From Paracidovorax avenae (lineage in GTDB: Bacteria; Pseudomonadota; Gammaproteobacteria; Burkholderiales; Burkholderiaceae_C): a DNA stretch of 64,000 nt. The notes beneath the pieces are model-generated. The model was not told the origin of the DNA, searched no databases, and saw only the letters and a program-made list of their open reading frames with translations. Where the stretch lies: NCBI RefSeq assembly GCF_040892545.1, contig NZ_CP156079.1, forward strand, positions 4,623,501 to 4,687,500, read 5' to 3'. Numbering within the stretch: position 1 is the stretch's first letter; each line of letters starts with the position of its first letter. Below are positions 35,565 to 44,809 of this stretch, piece by piece. A program made the translations under genes and the position numbers.

Positions 35565-37742
35565 ATGACTTCCCTTTTCCGCCATCCCTCTTTCAAGGCC
35601 CTGCCCCTCGCAATGGCCGCTGCGGCCCTCGTGGCCGGCGGCGCGCGAGCGCAATCCGGCCCCGTCCCCTCCTCTTCCCCTTCCGGCGATGCCCAGCTCT
35701 CCACCGTCGATGTCGTCGGCCGCACCGATTCCGGCACCTACCAGGCCCAGGAAGCCGCGGGCGCCAAGACCGACCTGCCGCTGCGCGAGCTGCCGCAGTC
35801 CGTGCGCGTCATCACCCGGCAGGCCATCGACGACCTCGGGGCCACGCGCCTGGACGAAGTGCTCGACTACGTGGGCGGTGTCTCGCGCCAGAACAACTTC
35901 GGGGGCCTGTGGGACAACGTCGCCATCCGCGGCCTGCCCGGCAACGAGAACACCGGCTCGGCCACCCTGCTCAACGGCTTTTCCGGCAACCGGGGCTTCA
36001 ATGCGCCGCGCGACATGGCCGGCGTGGAGCGCATCGAGTTCCTGAAGGGCCCGGCCGCCGCGCTCTACGGCAGCAGCGAGCCCGGCGGCACGCTCAACAT
36101 CGTTACCAAGCGGCCGCAATGGAAACCCGCCAACGCGGTGGAAGCCTATGCAGGCAGCCATGCGTACCGCCGCGGGGCGCTCGACAGCACCGGCCCGCTG
36201 GGCGAGAACCTGGCCTACCGGCTCAACGTGGCGGTGGAAGACCGCGACAGCTTCCGCGACTTCGTCAGCGCGCAGCGCCAGGTGGTGGCCCCGGCCTTCA
36301 CCTGGAAGCTGGGCGGCAGCACCGTGCTGGACTACAGCGGCGAATACCTGCGGCACCGCGCGCCGCTGGACCGGGGCGTGGTGGCGGTGGGCAACCGGCT
36401 CGGCGACGTGCCACGCAGCCGCTTCCTGGGCGAGCCGGGCGACGGCGACGTGACCGTGCGCAACACCACCCACCAGCTGTCGCTGCTGCACGAATGGAAC
36501 GCGCAGTGGCGCAGCCGCTTCGCGCTCTCCTACCGCACCACGGGGCTGGACGGATTTTCCACCGAGGCCTCGTCCCTGCTGGCCGACGGCACGCTGCGCC
36601 GCCAGCGCCGCTATCGCGATTTCTCGTCCGACGACACGGCCCTGCAGGGCGAGCTGATCGGCAACCTGCAGTGGGGCGGCACGCCGCACGAACTGCTGCT
36701 GGGCGTGGAGACCTACCGCTACACGCTGGATGCGCGCATGCTGCGCATCAATCCCACGGCCGCCGCGCCCTACGCGATCGACATCTACCAGCCGGTGTAC
36801 GGACAACCCCGGCCGACGCCCGGCCCGAACACCGATTTCACCGAGCGCCAGCGCAACACGGCCCTCTACGTGCAGGACGCGATCCAGCTGGCGCCGCAGT
36901 GGCGCGTGCTGGCCGGCGCGCGCTTCGACCGCTACCGGCAGACCTACGACAACCACCGCACCGGCACCACGGACGGGCAGGACCCGACGGCCGTCTCCCC
37001 GCGCGTGGGCGTGAGCTGGCTGCCGGATGCGCAGTGGACGGTATATGCCAACGCAGGCACCTCCTTCCGCCCGAACAGCGGCTTCACTTCCGCCGTGGGC
37101 CGGGGCGGCCTGGCGCTGGCGCCGGAGAAGGGCCGCGCGCTGGAAGTGGGCGTGAAATGGGAGAGCGCCGACCAGCGCCTGGGCGCCACGGCCGCACTCT
37201 TCGACATCACCAAGCGCAACATGCTGACCACCGATCCGGTGGACAGCAGCTTCCAGGTGACCGCGGGCAAGGTGCGCAGCCGCGGCCTGGAGTTCGACCT
37301 GGCGGGACAGCTCGGCACGCACTGGCGCCTGAACGCCAGCCTGGTGCTGAACGACGTGGATGTGCTGCGCGACAACACGCTCGAGATCGGCGGCCGCCTC
37401 ATCAACGTGCCGCGCGTGAACGGCAGCCTGCTGGCGGTGTACGAGGATGCGCTCGCCAGCGGGCAGCGCTACGGCGTGGGCGGCGGCATCACGCATGTGG
37501 GCCAGCGGCTGGGCGCAGCCCGCACGCAGGCCGAAGCCCAGGCCGGTGCGCCCGCCTTCGAACTGCCCGCCTACACCACGGCAAAAATCGTCGCGTACTG
37601 GCGGCTCACCCCCGCGGTGCGGCTCACGCTGGATGTGGACAATCTGTTCGACAAGACCTACTACGCCACGTCCGTGAGCAGGCTGTGGGTGACGCCCGGC
37701 AGCGGGCGCACCGTGGCGGTGGGGCTGCAGGCCCGGTTCTGA
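35565..37742 (+). CDS. TonB-dependent siderophore or metallophore receptor
   Basis: 725 residues from ATG 35565. Signal peptide to about residue 29 (GGARAQS), plug domain with TDLPLRELPQSVRVITRQAI, NVAIRGLPGNENTGSATLLNG and IEFLKGPAAALYG, then a barrel ending DNLFDKTYYATS and AVGLQARF with the terminal Phe. It belongs to the siderophore receptor subfamily. A complete ABC importer follows directly, so ligand crossing the outer membrane is probably handed to it. No Fur box was found upstream, so control may rest on another metal or on the hairpin at 35505-35550. Confidence 0.92.
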   Translation: MTSLFRHPSFKALPLAMAAAALVAGGARAQSGPVPSSSPSGDAQLSTVDVVGRTDSGTYQAQEAAGAKTDLPLRELPQSVRVITRQAIDDLGATRLDEVLDYVGGVSRQNNFGGLWDNVAIRGLPGNENTGSATLLNGFSGNRGFNAPRDMAGVERIEFLKGPAAALYGSSEPGGTLNIVTKRPQWKPANAVEAYAGSHAYRRGALDSTGPLGENLAYRLNVAVEDRDSFRDFVSAQRQVVAPAFTWKLGGSTVLDYSGEYLRHRAPLDRGVVAVGNRLGDVPRSRFLGEPGDGDVTVRNTTHQLSLLHEWNAQWRSRFALSYRTTGLDGFSTEASSLLADGTLRRQRRYRDFSSDDTALQGELIGNLQWGGTPHELLLGVETYRYTLDARMLRINPTAAAPYAIDIYQPVYGQPRPTPGPNTDFTERQRNTALYVQDAIQLAPQWRVLAGARFDRYRQTYDNHRTGTTDGQDPTAVSPRVGVSWLPDAQWTVYANAGTSFRPNSGFTSAVGRGGLALAPEKGRALEVGVKWESADQRLGATAALFDITKRNMLTTDPVDSSFQVTAGKVRSRGLEFDLAGQLGTHWRLNASLVLNDVDVLRDNTLEIGGRLINVPRVNGSLLAVYEDALASGQRYGVGGGITHVGQRLGAARTQAEAQAGAPAFELPAYTTAKIVAYWRLTPAVRLTLDVDNLFDKTYYATSVSRLWVTPGSGRTVAVGLQARF

Positions 37743-37792
37743 AGCGGGCGCACCGCCCTGCCGCATTCCCCGTTTCCAAAGTGGACGCTCCC

Positions 37793-39385
37793 ATGACGCC
37801 ATCCCCGCCTCCCCGCGCCGCCGCCCCTGCCACGCGACGCTGCGCTCTGCGGGCGCTGGCCGCGGGGGCCGCGGGGGCGGTGGCCCCGGCTCTGCGGGCG
37901 CAGAGCGCCGCCGGGCCTCCGCGCCTGCAGATCGTCGGTCCCTGGGAGATCGCCGGCCTGGCCCCCGCGGTCAGCGGCTACGTGTTCACGCGCCTGCAGA
38001 TCGCGGAGACGCTGGTGGACGCCGACGACGATGGCACCCTGCTGCCCGGCCTGGCAGAACGCTTCGAGGCCTCGGCCGACGGCCTGGCCTGGCGCTTCGT
38101 GCTGCGCCAGGGCGCGCGCTTCCACGACGGCATCCCGGTGCGCGCGGCGGCGGTCGTCCGCTGCCTGGAGGCCGCGCGCAGGCCGCCATCGCTGCTGAGC
38201 GGCGCCCCGATCCAGGCCATCGAGGCCGAGGACGATTCCACCGTGCGCGTGCGCCTGTCCAGGCCGCATGCCGCCTTGCCCGCGCTGCTGGCGCACAGCA
38301 GCACGCTGGTGCTGGCGCCTGCCAGCTACGCCCCGGACGGTGCTGTGCGGTCCATCGTCGGCAGCGGGCCCTACCGCATCACCGCGCTCGCCGCGCCCCA
38401 GCGGGTGGAGGCCGAAGCGTTCGACGGCCACGGCGGCCCGCGCCCCGCCATCGAGCGCGTGGCCTACCTGTCGGCCGGGCGCTCCGAGACGCGGGCCCTC
38501 ATGGCCGAGGCCGGCCAGGCCGACCTGGCCTATGGGCTCGATCCGGCCAGCACCGTGCGGCTGCGCCGCCACGCCACGGCGCCCGGGCCGGTGCGGGTGG
38601 AGTCGGTGACGCTCCCTCGCTCGGTGGGGATCAAGGTCAACGCCGGGCTGCCGGCGCTGCGCGACCCGCGCGTGCGGCGGGCGCTCAGCCTGTGCATCGA
38701 CCGGGCCGGCATCGCCCGCGCGCTGTTGCGCGACCCGGCTCTCGCGGCCACGCAGCTCTTTCCGCCCACACTGCGGGACTGGCACGCTGACGGGCTCGAA
38801 CCGCTCGCCCTCGATCCCGAAGCCGCGGCGCGGCTGCTGGCCGAAGCGGGCTGGCGGCGCGGCGCGGACGGCCTGCGGGACGCGCAGGGGCAGCCGCTGC
38901 GGCTCGCGCTGCGCACCTTCCCCGACCGGCCCGAACTGCCGCTCATCGCCACGGCATTGCAGGCCCAGTGGCGCGAGGCCGGCATCGCCGTGCGCGTGGA
39001 CGTGGGCAACTCGGGCGACATCCCGCTCGGGCACCGCGACGGCAGCCTGCAACTCGCGCTGATCGCGCGCAACTACGCCACAACCCCCGATCCCACCAGC
39101 ACACTGGCCCAGGATTTCGGCCCGCGCGGCGGGGACTGGGGCGCCATGGGATGGTCCGACGCGCGCGTCGCCGACGCCCTGGCCACCCTGCAGGCCGGCG
39201 GAATTCCGAAGGACCGCGCCGCGGCGCTGCGCCGGCAGGTGGTGCGAACGCTGCAGGACGAACTGCCCGTGATCCCGGTCGCGTGGTACCGGCAGACGGT
39301 GGCCATCAGCCGCCGCGTCGGTTCCGTGCGGCTCGATCCGCTGGAGCGCTCCTACCGGCTCACCGCGATGGAGTGGCGCGCATGA
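37793..39385 (+). CDS. ABC importer solute-binding protein, peptide/nickel family
   Basis: 530 residues. The N-terminus (ATRRCALRALAAGAAGAVAP, cut near LRAQS) looks like a Tat or Sec signal. The body is a family 5 binding protein (NikA/DppA/OppA type): FTRLQIAETLVDADDDGTLLPGLAERFEASADGLAWRF, GARFHDGIPVRAAAVV, GSGPYRITAL, DPRVRRALSLCIDR. It begins 50 bases after the receptor and overlaps the first permease gene by ATGA. Family members carry peptides, nickel chelates or opine metallophores; the receptor neighbour favours a metal-chelate (inference). Confidence 0.9.
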   Translation: MTPSPPPRAAAPATRRCALRALAAGAAGAVAPALRAQSAAGPPRLQIVGPWEIAGLAPAVSGYVFTRLQIAETLVDADDDGTLLPGLAERFEASADGLAWRFVLRQGARFHDGIPVRAAAVVRCLEAARRPPSLLSGAPIQAIEAEDDSTVRVRLSRPHAALPALLAHSSTLVLAPASYAPDGAVRSIVGSGPYRITALAAPQRVEAEAFDGHGGPRPAIERVAYLSAGRSETRALMAEAGQADLAYGLDPASTVRLRRHATAPGPVRVESVTLPRSVGIKVNAGLPALRDPRVRRALSLCIDRAGIARALLRDPALAATQLFPPTLRDWHADGLEPLALDPEAAARLLAEAGWRRGADGLRDAQGQPLRLALRTFPDRPELPLIATALQAQWREAGIAVRVDVGNSGDIPLGHRDGSLQLALIARNYATTPDPTSTLAQDFGPRGGDWGAMGWSDARVADALATLQAGGIPKDRAAALRRQVVRTLQDELPVIPVAWYRQTVAISRRVGSVRLDPLERSYRLTAMEWRA

Positions 39386-40398
39386 CCATCCGCACATCCT
39401 CCATGCCTTCTTCCTCCAGCACACCCTCCTGCACCGCCACCGCCGAACGCCTCTGGGCCGGCATGCTGCTGCGCCGCGCGCTGCAGGCCGTGGCGCTCGC
39501 GCTCATCGTCGGTACCCTGTGCTTCGCGATGGCCCGCCTGCTGCCCGGCGACATGGCCACGCGCATCGCCGCGGGCCGGTACGGCTACGACCTCGTATCG
39601 AACGCCGCAGCCGCAGCGGTGCGCGCCGAACTGGGCCTGGACCGCCCGGTCTGGCAGGCGCTGCTGGCCTGGTGGGGCGACATCGCCCGGCTGGACCTGG
39701 GCACGTCCTACGTCAGCGGCAACCCCGTGTGGCGCGAGGTCGCGCACCCGCTGGCCGCCACGGTCGAACTGTCGCTCGCGGCCCTGCTCATCGGCATGGC
39801 CCTGGGGCTGCCGGCCGGCATCTGGTCGGGCCTGCACCCGCGCGGCCGCATCGACCGCGCCGTGGCCGCGCTGGCGGTGCTGCTGCGGGCCACGCCGCCC
39901 TTCCTGCTCGCCGTGCTGCTGATGCTGGCCATGGCCGTGCGCCTGGGCATGCTGCCGGTCGCGGGCGACGACCATGCGGCCAGCCTGCTGCTGCCCGCGC
40001 TGACGCTGGGCCTCGGGCTCGCGGCAGGGCTGGCGCGGGTGTCCGCAGCCGCCATGCGGCAGGCGGCCGCGTCGCCGTCGCTGGCGTTCGCCCGCGGCAA
40101 GGGCCTCACCGACGGGCAGGCGCTGTGGCGCCACGGGCTCCCGCAGGCGGCGCTGCCGGTCGTGGCCTACCTCGGCGTGCAGGGCGTCATCCTGGTCGAA
40201 GGGGCCGTGGTCGTGGAAACGCTCTTCGCCTGGCCCGGCATCGGGCATGCGCTGGTGCATGCCGTCTTCGGGCGCGACGTTCCGATGATCCAGGGCGCCG
40301 CCCTGTGCATGGGTCTGCTGTTCGTTTTCTTCAACCTGCTGGTGGATGCGGCCTGCGTGGCGATCGATCCCCGGCGCTCCGCCGAGGTCCGCGCATGA
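39382..40398 (+). CDS. ABC importer permease, DppB/NikB type
   Basis: 338 residues with an N-terminal helix (ALQAVALALIVGTLCFAMA), LLPGD, a Pro-rich periplasmic loop, and four to five further helices. The coupling motif region reads FARGKGLTDGQALWRHGLPQAALPVV, and VETLFAWPGIGHALVHAVFGRDVPMIQGA is the classical C-terminal signature of this permease type. Overlaps both neighbours by ATGA. It forms one half of the inner-membrane channel with the next gene product. Confidence 0.92.
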   Translation: MTIRTSSMPSSSSTPSCTATAERLWAGMLLRRALQAVALALIVGTLCFAMARLLPGDMATRIAAGRYGYDLVSNAAAAAVRAELGLDRPVWQALLAWWGDIARLDLGTSYVSGNPVWREVAHPLAATVELSLAALLIGMALGLPAGIWSGLHPRGRIDRAVAALAVLLRATPPFLLAVLLMLAMAVRLGMLPVAGDDHAASLLLPALTLGLGLAAGLARVSAAAMRQAAASPSLAFARGKGLTDGQALWRHGLPQAALPVVAYLGVQGVILVEGAVVVETLFAWPGIGHALVHAVFGRDVPMIQGAALCMGLLFVFFNLLVDAACVAIDPRRSAEVRA

Positions 40399-41255
40399 CC
40401 GCCATGCCGTCATCCCCCTCCAACCCGCCCGGCGCCTTCGCCGACCCCGCTCGGGTGCCGGTGCGTTCCCCCGTCCGCTCAGGCCGCCGCTGGGGGTTCG
40501 TCATCCTCGGCCTGCTCGCGGCCTTCGCGGCACTGGGCCCCGCGCTGGTGGGCACCGATCCCGCGCGCCAGTCGCTTGCCGACAGCCTGCTGCCGCCCGG
40601 CCGCGCACACTGGCTGGGCACGGACCTGTTCGGCCGCAGCACGCTCGCACGGCTCGCCCACGCCGCGCAGCTCTCCCTGGGACTGGCGCTGGCCGCATCG
40701 GCGAGCGCGGCGGTTCCCGGCGTGCTGCTGGGCGTGGTGGCCAGCTGGCGCGGCGGCGCGCTCGAGCGCTGGCTGGTGCTGCTCGCCGACGCCGTGCTGG
40801 CGGTGCCGGGCCTGCTGCTGGTGCTGCTCTTCGCCACGCTCGCGCCGGGGCGGCACTGGGCGCTCTACCTGGGCCTGTCGCTCTCGCTGTGGGTGGAGTA
40901 TTTCCGCGTCAGCCGCGCGGCGAGCCGGCCGGTGCTGGCCGGCGATGCGGTGCAGGCCTCGCGGCTGCTCGGCTTCGGGCCGGCCTACCTGCTGCGCCGC
41001 CACCTGCTGCCGGCACTCGCGCCCGTGCTCGGCATGCTGCTGCCCTTCACCGCCGCCCAGGCAGTGCTGGCGCTCGCGGCGCTGGGCTTCATCGGCGTGG
41101 GCATCCAGCCACCGACCGCCGAGCTGGGCCTGATGATGACCGAGGCGCTGCCGCATTACGAGGAAGCGCCGTGGCTGATCGCGGCCCCCGTGGGCCTGCT
41201 GGCCTGCCTGGTGCTGGGCATGGCACTCGCCATGCGCCCGGGAGATCCGGCGTGA
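40395..41255 (+). CDS. ABC importer permease, DppC/NikC type
   Basis: 286 residues. The start region is Pro/Ser-rich, then a first helix (GFVILGLLAAFAALGPALV), HWLGTDLFGRSTLARLAHAAQLSLGLALAA (the usual GTD-x-x-GRD-like entry, here GRS), and a coupling region SRLLGFGPAYLLRRHLLPALAPV. Later helices include LALAALGFIGVGIQPPTAELGLMM, typical of the family. It pairs with the DppB-type subunit. Translation is coupled to both neighbours (ATGA before, GTGA after). Confidence 0.92.
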   Translation: MTAMPSSPSNPPGAFADPARVPVRSPVRSGRRWGFVILGLLAAFAALGPALVGTDPARQSLADSLLPPGRAHWLGTDLFGRSTLARLAHAAQLSLGLALAASASAAVPGVLLGVVASWRGGALERWLVLLADAVLAVPGLLLVLLFATLAPGRHWALYLGLSLSLWVEYFRVSRAASRPVLAGDAVQASRLLGFGPAYLLRRHLLPALAPVLGMLLPFTAAQAVLALAALGFIGVGIQPPTAELGLMMTEALPHYEEAPWLIAAPVGLLACLVLGMALAMRPGDPA

Positions 41256-42712
41256 GCACGGTGTCCGCGCTCCTGCAGGTGGACGACCTCGGCGTGCATG
41301 CGGGGCCGCTCGCGCTGCTGCAGGGTATCTCGTTCACGCTGCATCCCGGCGAGGCGCTGTGCCTCGTCGGCGAAAGCGGTGCGGGCAAGTCGCTGCTGGC
41401 CCAGGCCGTCATGGGCCAGTTGCCGCCAGCTTTGCGCGCCAGCGGCGGCGTCTCCATCGCGGGACGTGCCAGCCGGGCGGCCGACGGGCCCGCGCGCAGG
41501 CCCCTCTGGGGGCGCACGCTCGCGCTGCTGCCGCAGGAGCCCGCGCAGGCGCTCAGCCCGATCATGGCCGTCGCGCCGCAGTTGGCGGAAGTGCTCGCGC
41601 TGGTGCGCGGCCAGGCCCTCGACCGTGCGCGGGCGGCGGCCGAAGCGCAGTTGCAGGCCGCCGGCCTGGGCGCCGCGGCCCGGCAGCATGCCTGGCAGCT
41701 CTCGGGTGGCATGGCACAGCGAGCCGCCGCGGCGATCGCGCTCGCGGGCGGCGCGCGCATCCTGCTGGCGGACGAACCCACCAAGGGCCTCGACACCGCA
41801 TGGCGCCGGCACGCCATCGACGGCCTGCAGGCCCTGCTGCGCGAGGGGGGCTGCGCCGTCGTCATCACGCACGACCTGGACCTCGCGCGCCAACTGGGCG
41901 GCGCCATCCTGGTACTGCAGGGCGGCCGGGCCGTGGAGACGGGCCGCGCCCGGGAGGTGCTGGCCGCGCCGCAGCATGCATTCACCCGCCAGTTGATCGA
42001 TGCGGATCCGTCCGCATGGCCGCGCCGCGCGCCGCCGCCCTCGGGCGAGGCGGTGCTGCAGGCCACGGGACTCGGCAAGGCGTTCGCGGGCCGGCAGCTC
42101 TTCCAGGGCGTGGACCTGGAGCTGCGCCGGGGCGAGCGCACGGTGATCCGGGGCGACAGCGGATCGGGCAAGAGCACGCTGGGCAACGTGCTGCTGGGCC
42201 TGGTGCGCGCGGATGCGGGTTGCGTGCGACGCGCGCCGTCGCTCGCGCCCACCGCCCTGCAAAAGCTCTACCAGGACCCGGCGGGCGCCTTCGCGCCGCA
42301 GGTGGACCTGGGCACCGCCCTGCGCGACGCGGCCCGTCTCCATGCGCAACCGTGGACGGCGCTGGAACAGCACCTGCAGCGCCTGGGGCTCGACCCCGCA
42401 CTGCTGCGGCGGCGCCCCGCCGCGGTGTCGGGCGGCGAACTGCAGCGCATCGCACTCGCCCGCGCGTTGCTGGCCCGGCCCGCGCTGCTCTTCGCCGACG
42501 AACCCACGTCACGCCTGGATCCGCTCACCCAGCGCCACACCCTGGCACTGCTCACCGAGGCGATGGAGCACGCCGGGTCCTGCCTGCTGCTCGTCACGCA
42601 CGACGACGCGCTCGCGCGCGCCGTCGGCACCCGGACCCTGAGGCTGCAGGACGGTGTCCTGGCCCTGGACGAGGGAACGGAAAGGGAAACGGAAGCGCAC
42701 GCTCCCGGATGA
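41252..42712 (+). CDS. Fused double ATPase of the ABC importer (DppD-DppF type)
   Basis: 486 residues from GTG 41252, overlapping the preceding stop. Two complete ATPase domains lie in one chain. First: Walker A GESGAGKSL, signature LSGGMAQR, Walker B ILLADEPT. Second (from about residue 265): Walker A GDSGSGKST, signature VSGGELQR, Walker B LLFADEPT. In most peptide or nickel importers these are two genes. Both sites look competent. It powers the importer formed with the two permeases. Last gene of the operon. Confidence 0.92.
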   Translation: MSTVSALLQVDDLGVHAGPLALLQGISFTLHPGEALCLVGESGAGKSLLAQAVMGQLPPALRASGGVSIAGRASRAADGPARRPLWGRTLALLPQEPAQALSPIMAVAPQLAEVLALVRGQALDRARAAAEAQLQAAGLGAAARQHAWQLSGGMAQRAAAAIALAGGARILLADEPTKGLDTAWRRHAIDGLQALLREGGCAVVITHDLDLARQLGGAILVLQGGRAVETGRAREVLAAPQHAFTRQLIDADPSAWPRRAPPPSGEAVLQATGLGKAFAGRQLFQGVDLELRRGERTVIRGDSGSGKSTLGNVLLGLVRADAGCVRRAPSLAPTALQKLYQDPAGAFAPQVDLGTALRDAARLHAQPWTALEQHLQRLGLDPALLRRRPAAVSGGELQRIALARALLARPALLFADEPTSRLDPLTQRHTLALLTEAMEHAGSCLLLVTHDDALARAVGTRTLRLQDGVLALDEGTERETEAHAPG

Positions 42713-42833
42713 CACGGCGGGTAAGCGGCGTCCCACGCGCCGCGGCGGGTCCGGGCCCGAGCATAGGTGCACGTGCCGGCACGCCATCGTGGCGCCCGGT
42801 GCACGGCCCTGCAACGACCGGATCGCCGCCACC

Positions 42834-44714
42834 ATGCCCTCATCCACCTCCCAGGCTGCCGCCAGGCGGCCTCCCAGCCAGGCCCGCATCCAGGCGGCCC
42901 TGAAGCAATCCTTCGGCCTGCGCGCCCTGCGCCCGGGCCAGCGCGATGTGATCGACCGCGTGCTGCGCGGCGAGAACACGCTGGCCATCATGCCCACGGG
43001 CGCCGGCAAGTCGCTGTGCTACCAGTTGCCCGCACTGCTGCTCGCGGGCCGCACGGTGGTGGTGTCGCCGCTGATCGCGCTCATGCGCGACCAGTGCGAC
43101 GCCCTGCGCGAGCGCGGCGTACCGGCCGTGCAGTTGCACAGCGCGCTGGACGCCGAGGAAACGCGCGCGGCCGAGGCGGCCGTGGCCGACGGCAGCGCGC
43201 GCATCGTGCTCACCACGCCCGAACGCCTGGCGGACAGCGGCTTCCAGGCGCTGCTCGAAGCCGGTGGCCCCGTGGACCTGCTGGCCGTGGACGAGGCGCA
43301 CTGCATCTCGCAATGGGGCCACGACTTCCGTCCCGCATTCCTCGACATCGCCCAGGCCGTGCCGCGCCTGGGCCGCCCGACGGTGCTCGCGCTCACCGCG
43401 ACCGCCGCAGGCCCGGTGGCACAGGACATCCGCCGGCAGCTGGGCATTCCGGCCGCGGGCGTGGTCGATACCGGCACCTATCGCCCCAACCTGCACTACC
43501 GCGCCGAACAGCTCGCCGACGAAAAGGAAAAGCGCGACTGCCTGCTGCGCACCGTGAAGGGCACCGAGGGCTCCGGCATCGTCTATACCGCCACCGTGAA
43601 GGCCGCGGAGGAAGTGCATTCGCTGCTGGCCGGTGCGGGCGAATCCGCGGGCCTCTACCACGGCCGCATGCCCGCCGCCGAGCGCGGCGAGGCGCAGGAC
43701 CGCTTCATGGCAGGCGACCTGCGCGTGATGGTCGCCACCAACGCTTTCGGCCTGGGCATCGACAAGCAGGACGTGCGCTTCGTGATCCATTACCAGATGC
43801 CCGGCGGACTGGACGCGTATTACCAGGAATCCGGCCGGGCCGGGCGCGACGGCCAGCCGGCACGCTGCATCCTCCTGTTCCTGCGCAAGGACAAGGCGGT
43901 ACAGCAGTTCTTCCTGGCCGGCCGCTACCCCACGCCGGACGACCTCGACGCGCTGTACGGCGCGCTGCAGTCGCCGCCGCCCGGCGCGCACGAGGGCTGG
44001 ACGCTCGACCTGCTGCAACAGGCCCTCGACCGCCCGCGGTCCAAGCTCCAGGTCGCGCTCGGCCTGCTGCGCCGCCGCCGCATCGTGACGCAGAAGGCCG
44101 ACGGCCGCCTCGCGCTGCGCCGTGCCGACATCGACAGCGATGCGCTCATCGCCCTGCTCGAAGACTACGCGCAAAAGCGCACCCAGGACCAGGACGGGCT
44201 CGAACGCATGGTGTTCTACGCGCAGACCGGCGGCTGCCGCTGGGAGGTGCTGCTGGACTACTTCGGCCATGCGCGCGACACGCACCGCTGCGGCACCTGC
44301 GACAACTGCCGGCGCATCGCCGCGCTCGACGCACAGCAGGCGATCACCAACGCCGCCGCATCGGCGGCGGCGGCGCCCACCGCCGGTGTGGCCGCACGCC
44401 GCAAGCCTTCGGAAGTGGCCAACATCGCCATGCCGTCGCAAGGTGAAGTCCTGGCGGCGACGCGGCCCGCTCCCGATACCGCTCCCGCCCGCCCGGTGTT
44501 CGAACTCGGGATGCCGGTGCGCGTGAAACGCTACGGGGAAGGCACGGTGAGCGCGATCGCATCGGAATCGATCACCGTGGCCTTCTCGGACGGCAGCGAG
44601 CGCTGCTTCCATCCGGAATACGTACGCAAGGCGCGGCGTCGCCGGGCCGCGGCCAACGATGCCGAGGTGGCGGTAGCGGTGGCCGAGCCTGCACTGGCCT
44701 TGCGCAGCGCCTGA
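42834..44714 (+). CDS. recQ: RecQ-family DNA helicase
   Basis: 626 residues from ATG 42834. Helicase motifs: LRPGQRDVI, Walker A PTGAGKSLCYQLPA, DEAH box AVDEAHCISQWGHDFRP, ALTATA, and motif VI ESGRAGRDGQPA. A RecQ zinc-binding module follows (GGCRWEVLLDYFGH, then HRCGTCDNC near residue 495). After it, a normal RQC winged helix and HRDC domain are not evident; the last about 130 residues are a low-complexity linker and a small basic domain with VKRYGEGTVSAIASESITVAF. It unwinds DNA 3' to 5' in repair. Confidence 0.9.
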   Translation: MPSSTSQAAARRPPSQARIQAALKQSFGLRALRPGQRDVIDRVLRGENTLAIMPTGAGKSLCYQLPALLLAGRTVVVSPLIALMRDQCDALRERGVPAVQLHSALDAEETRAAEAAVADGSARIVLTTPERLADSGFQALLEAGGPVDLLAVDEAHCISQWGHDFRPAFLDIAQAVPRLGRPTVLALTATAAGPVAQDIRRQLGIPAAGVVDTGTYRPNLHYRAEQLADEKEKRDCLLRTVKGTEGSGIVYTATVKAAEEVHSLLAGAGESAGLYHGRMPAAERGEAQDRFMAGDLRVMVATNAFGLGIDKQDVRFVIHYQMPGGLDAYYQESGRAGRDGQPARCILLFLRKDKAVQQFFLAGRYPTPDDLDALYGALQSPPPGAHEGWTLDLLQQALDRPRSKLQVALGLLRRRRIVTQKADGRLALRRADIDSDALIALLEDYAQKRTQDQDGLERMVFYAQTGGCRWEVLLDYFGHARDTHRCGTCDNCRRIAALDAQQAITNAAASAAAAPTAGVAARRKPSEVANIAMPSQGEVLAATRPAPDTAPARPVFELGMPVRVKRYGEGTVSAIASESITVAFSDGSERCFHPEYVRKARRRRAAANDAEVAVAVAEPALALRSA

Positions 44715-44736
44715 GCGGCGGGGAACGGCCCAAAGC

Positions 44737-44769
44737 AAAACCGCCACGTCTCGCGTGGCGGTTTTTTTT
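44737..44769. terminator. Strong bidirectional terminator between recQ and the diiron-protein gene
   Basis: CCGCCACG (44741-44748) pairs with CGTGGCGG (44754-44761) around a TCTCG loop. Four A precede the left arm and eight T follow the right arm (44762-44769), so the structure can stop transcription from both convergent genes. Confidence 0.92.
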
Positions 44770-44809
44770 GTATCGGCCCCGGCGCCTGCAACGGCTGGGG
44801 CCGGTGGTG

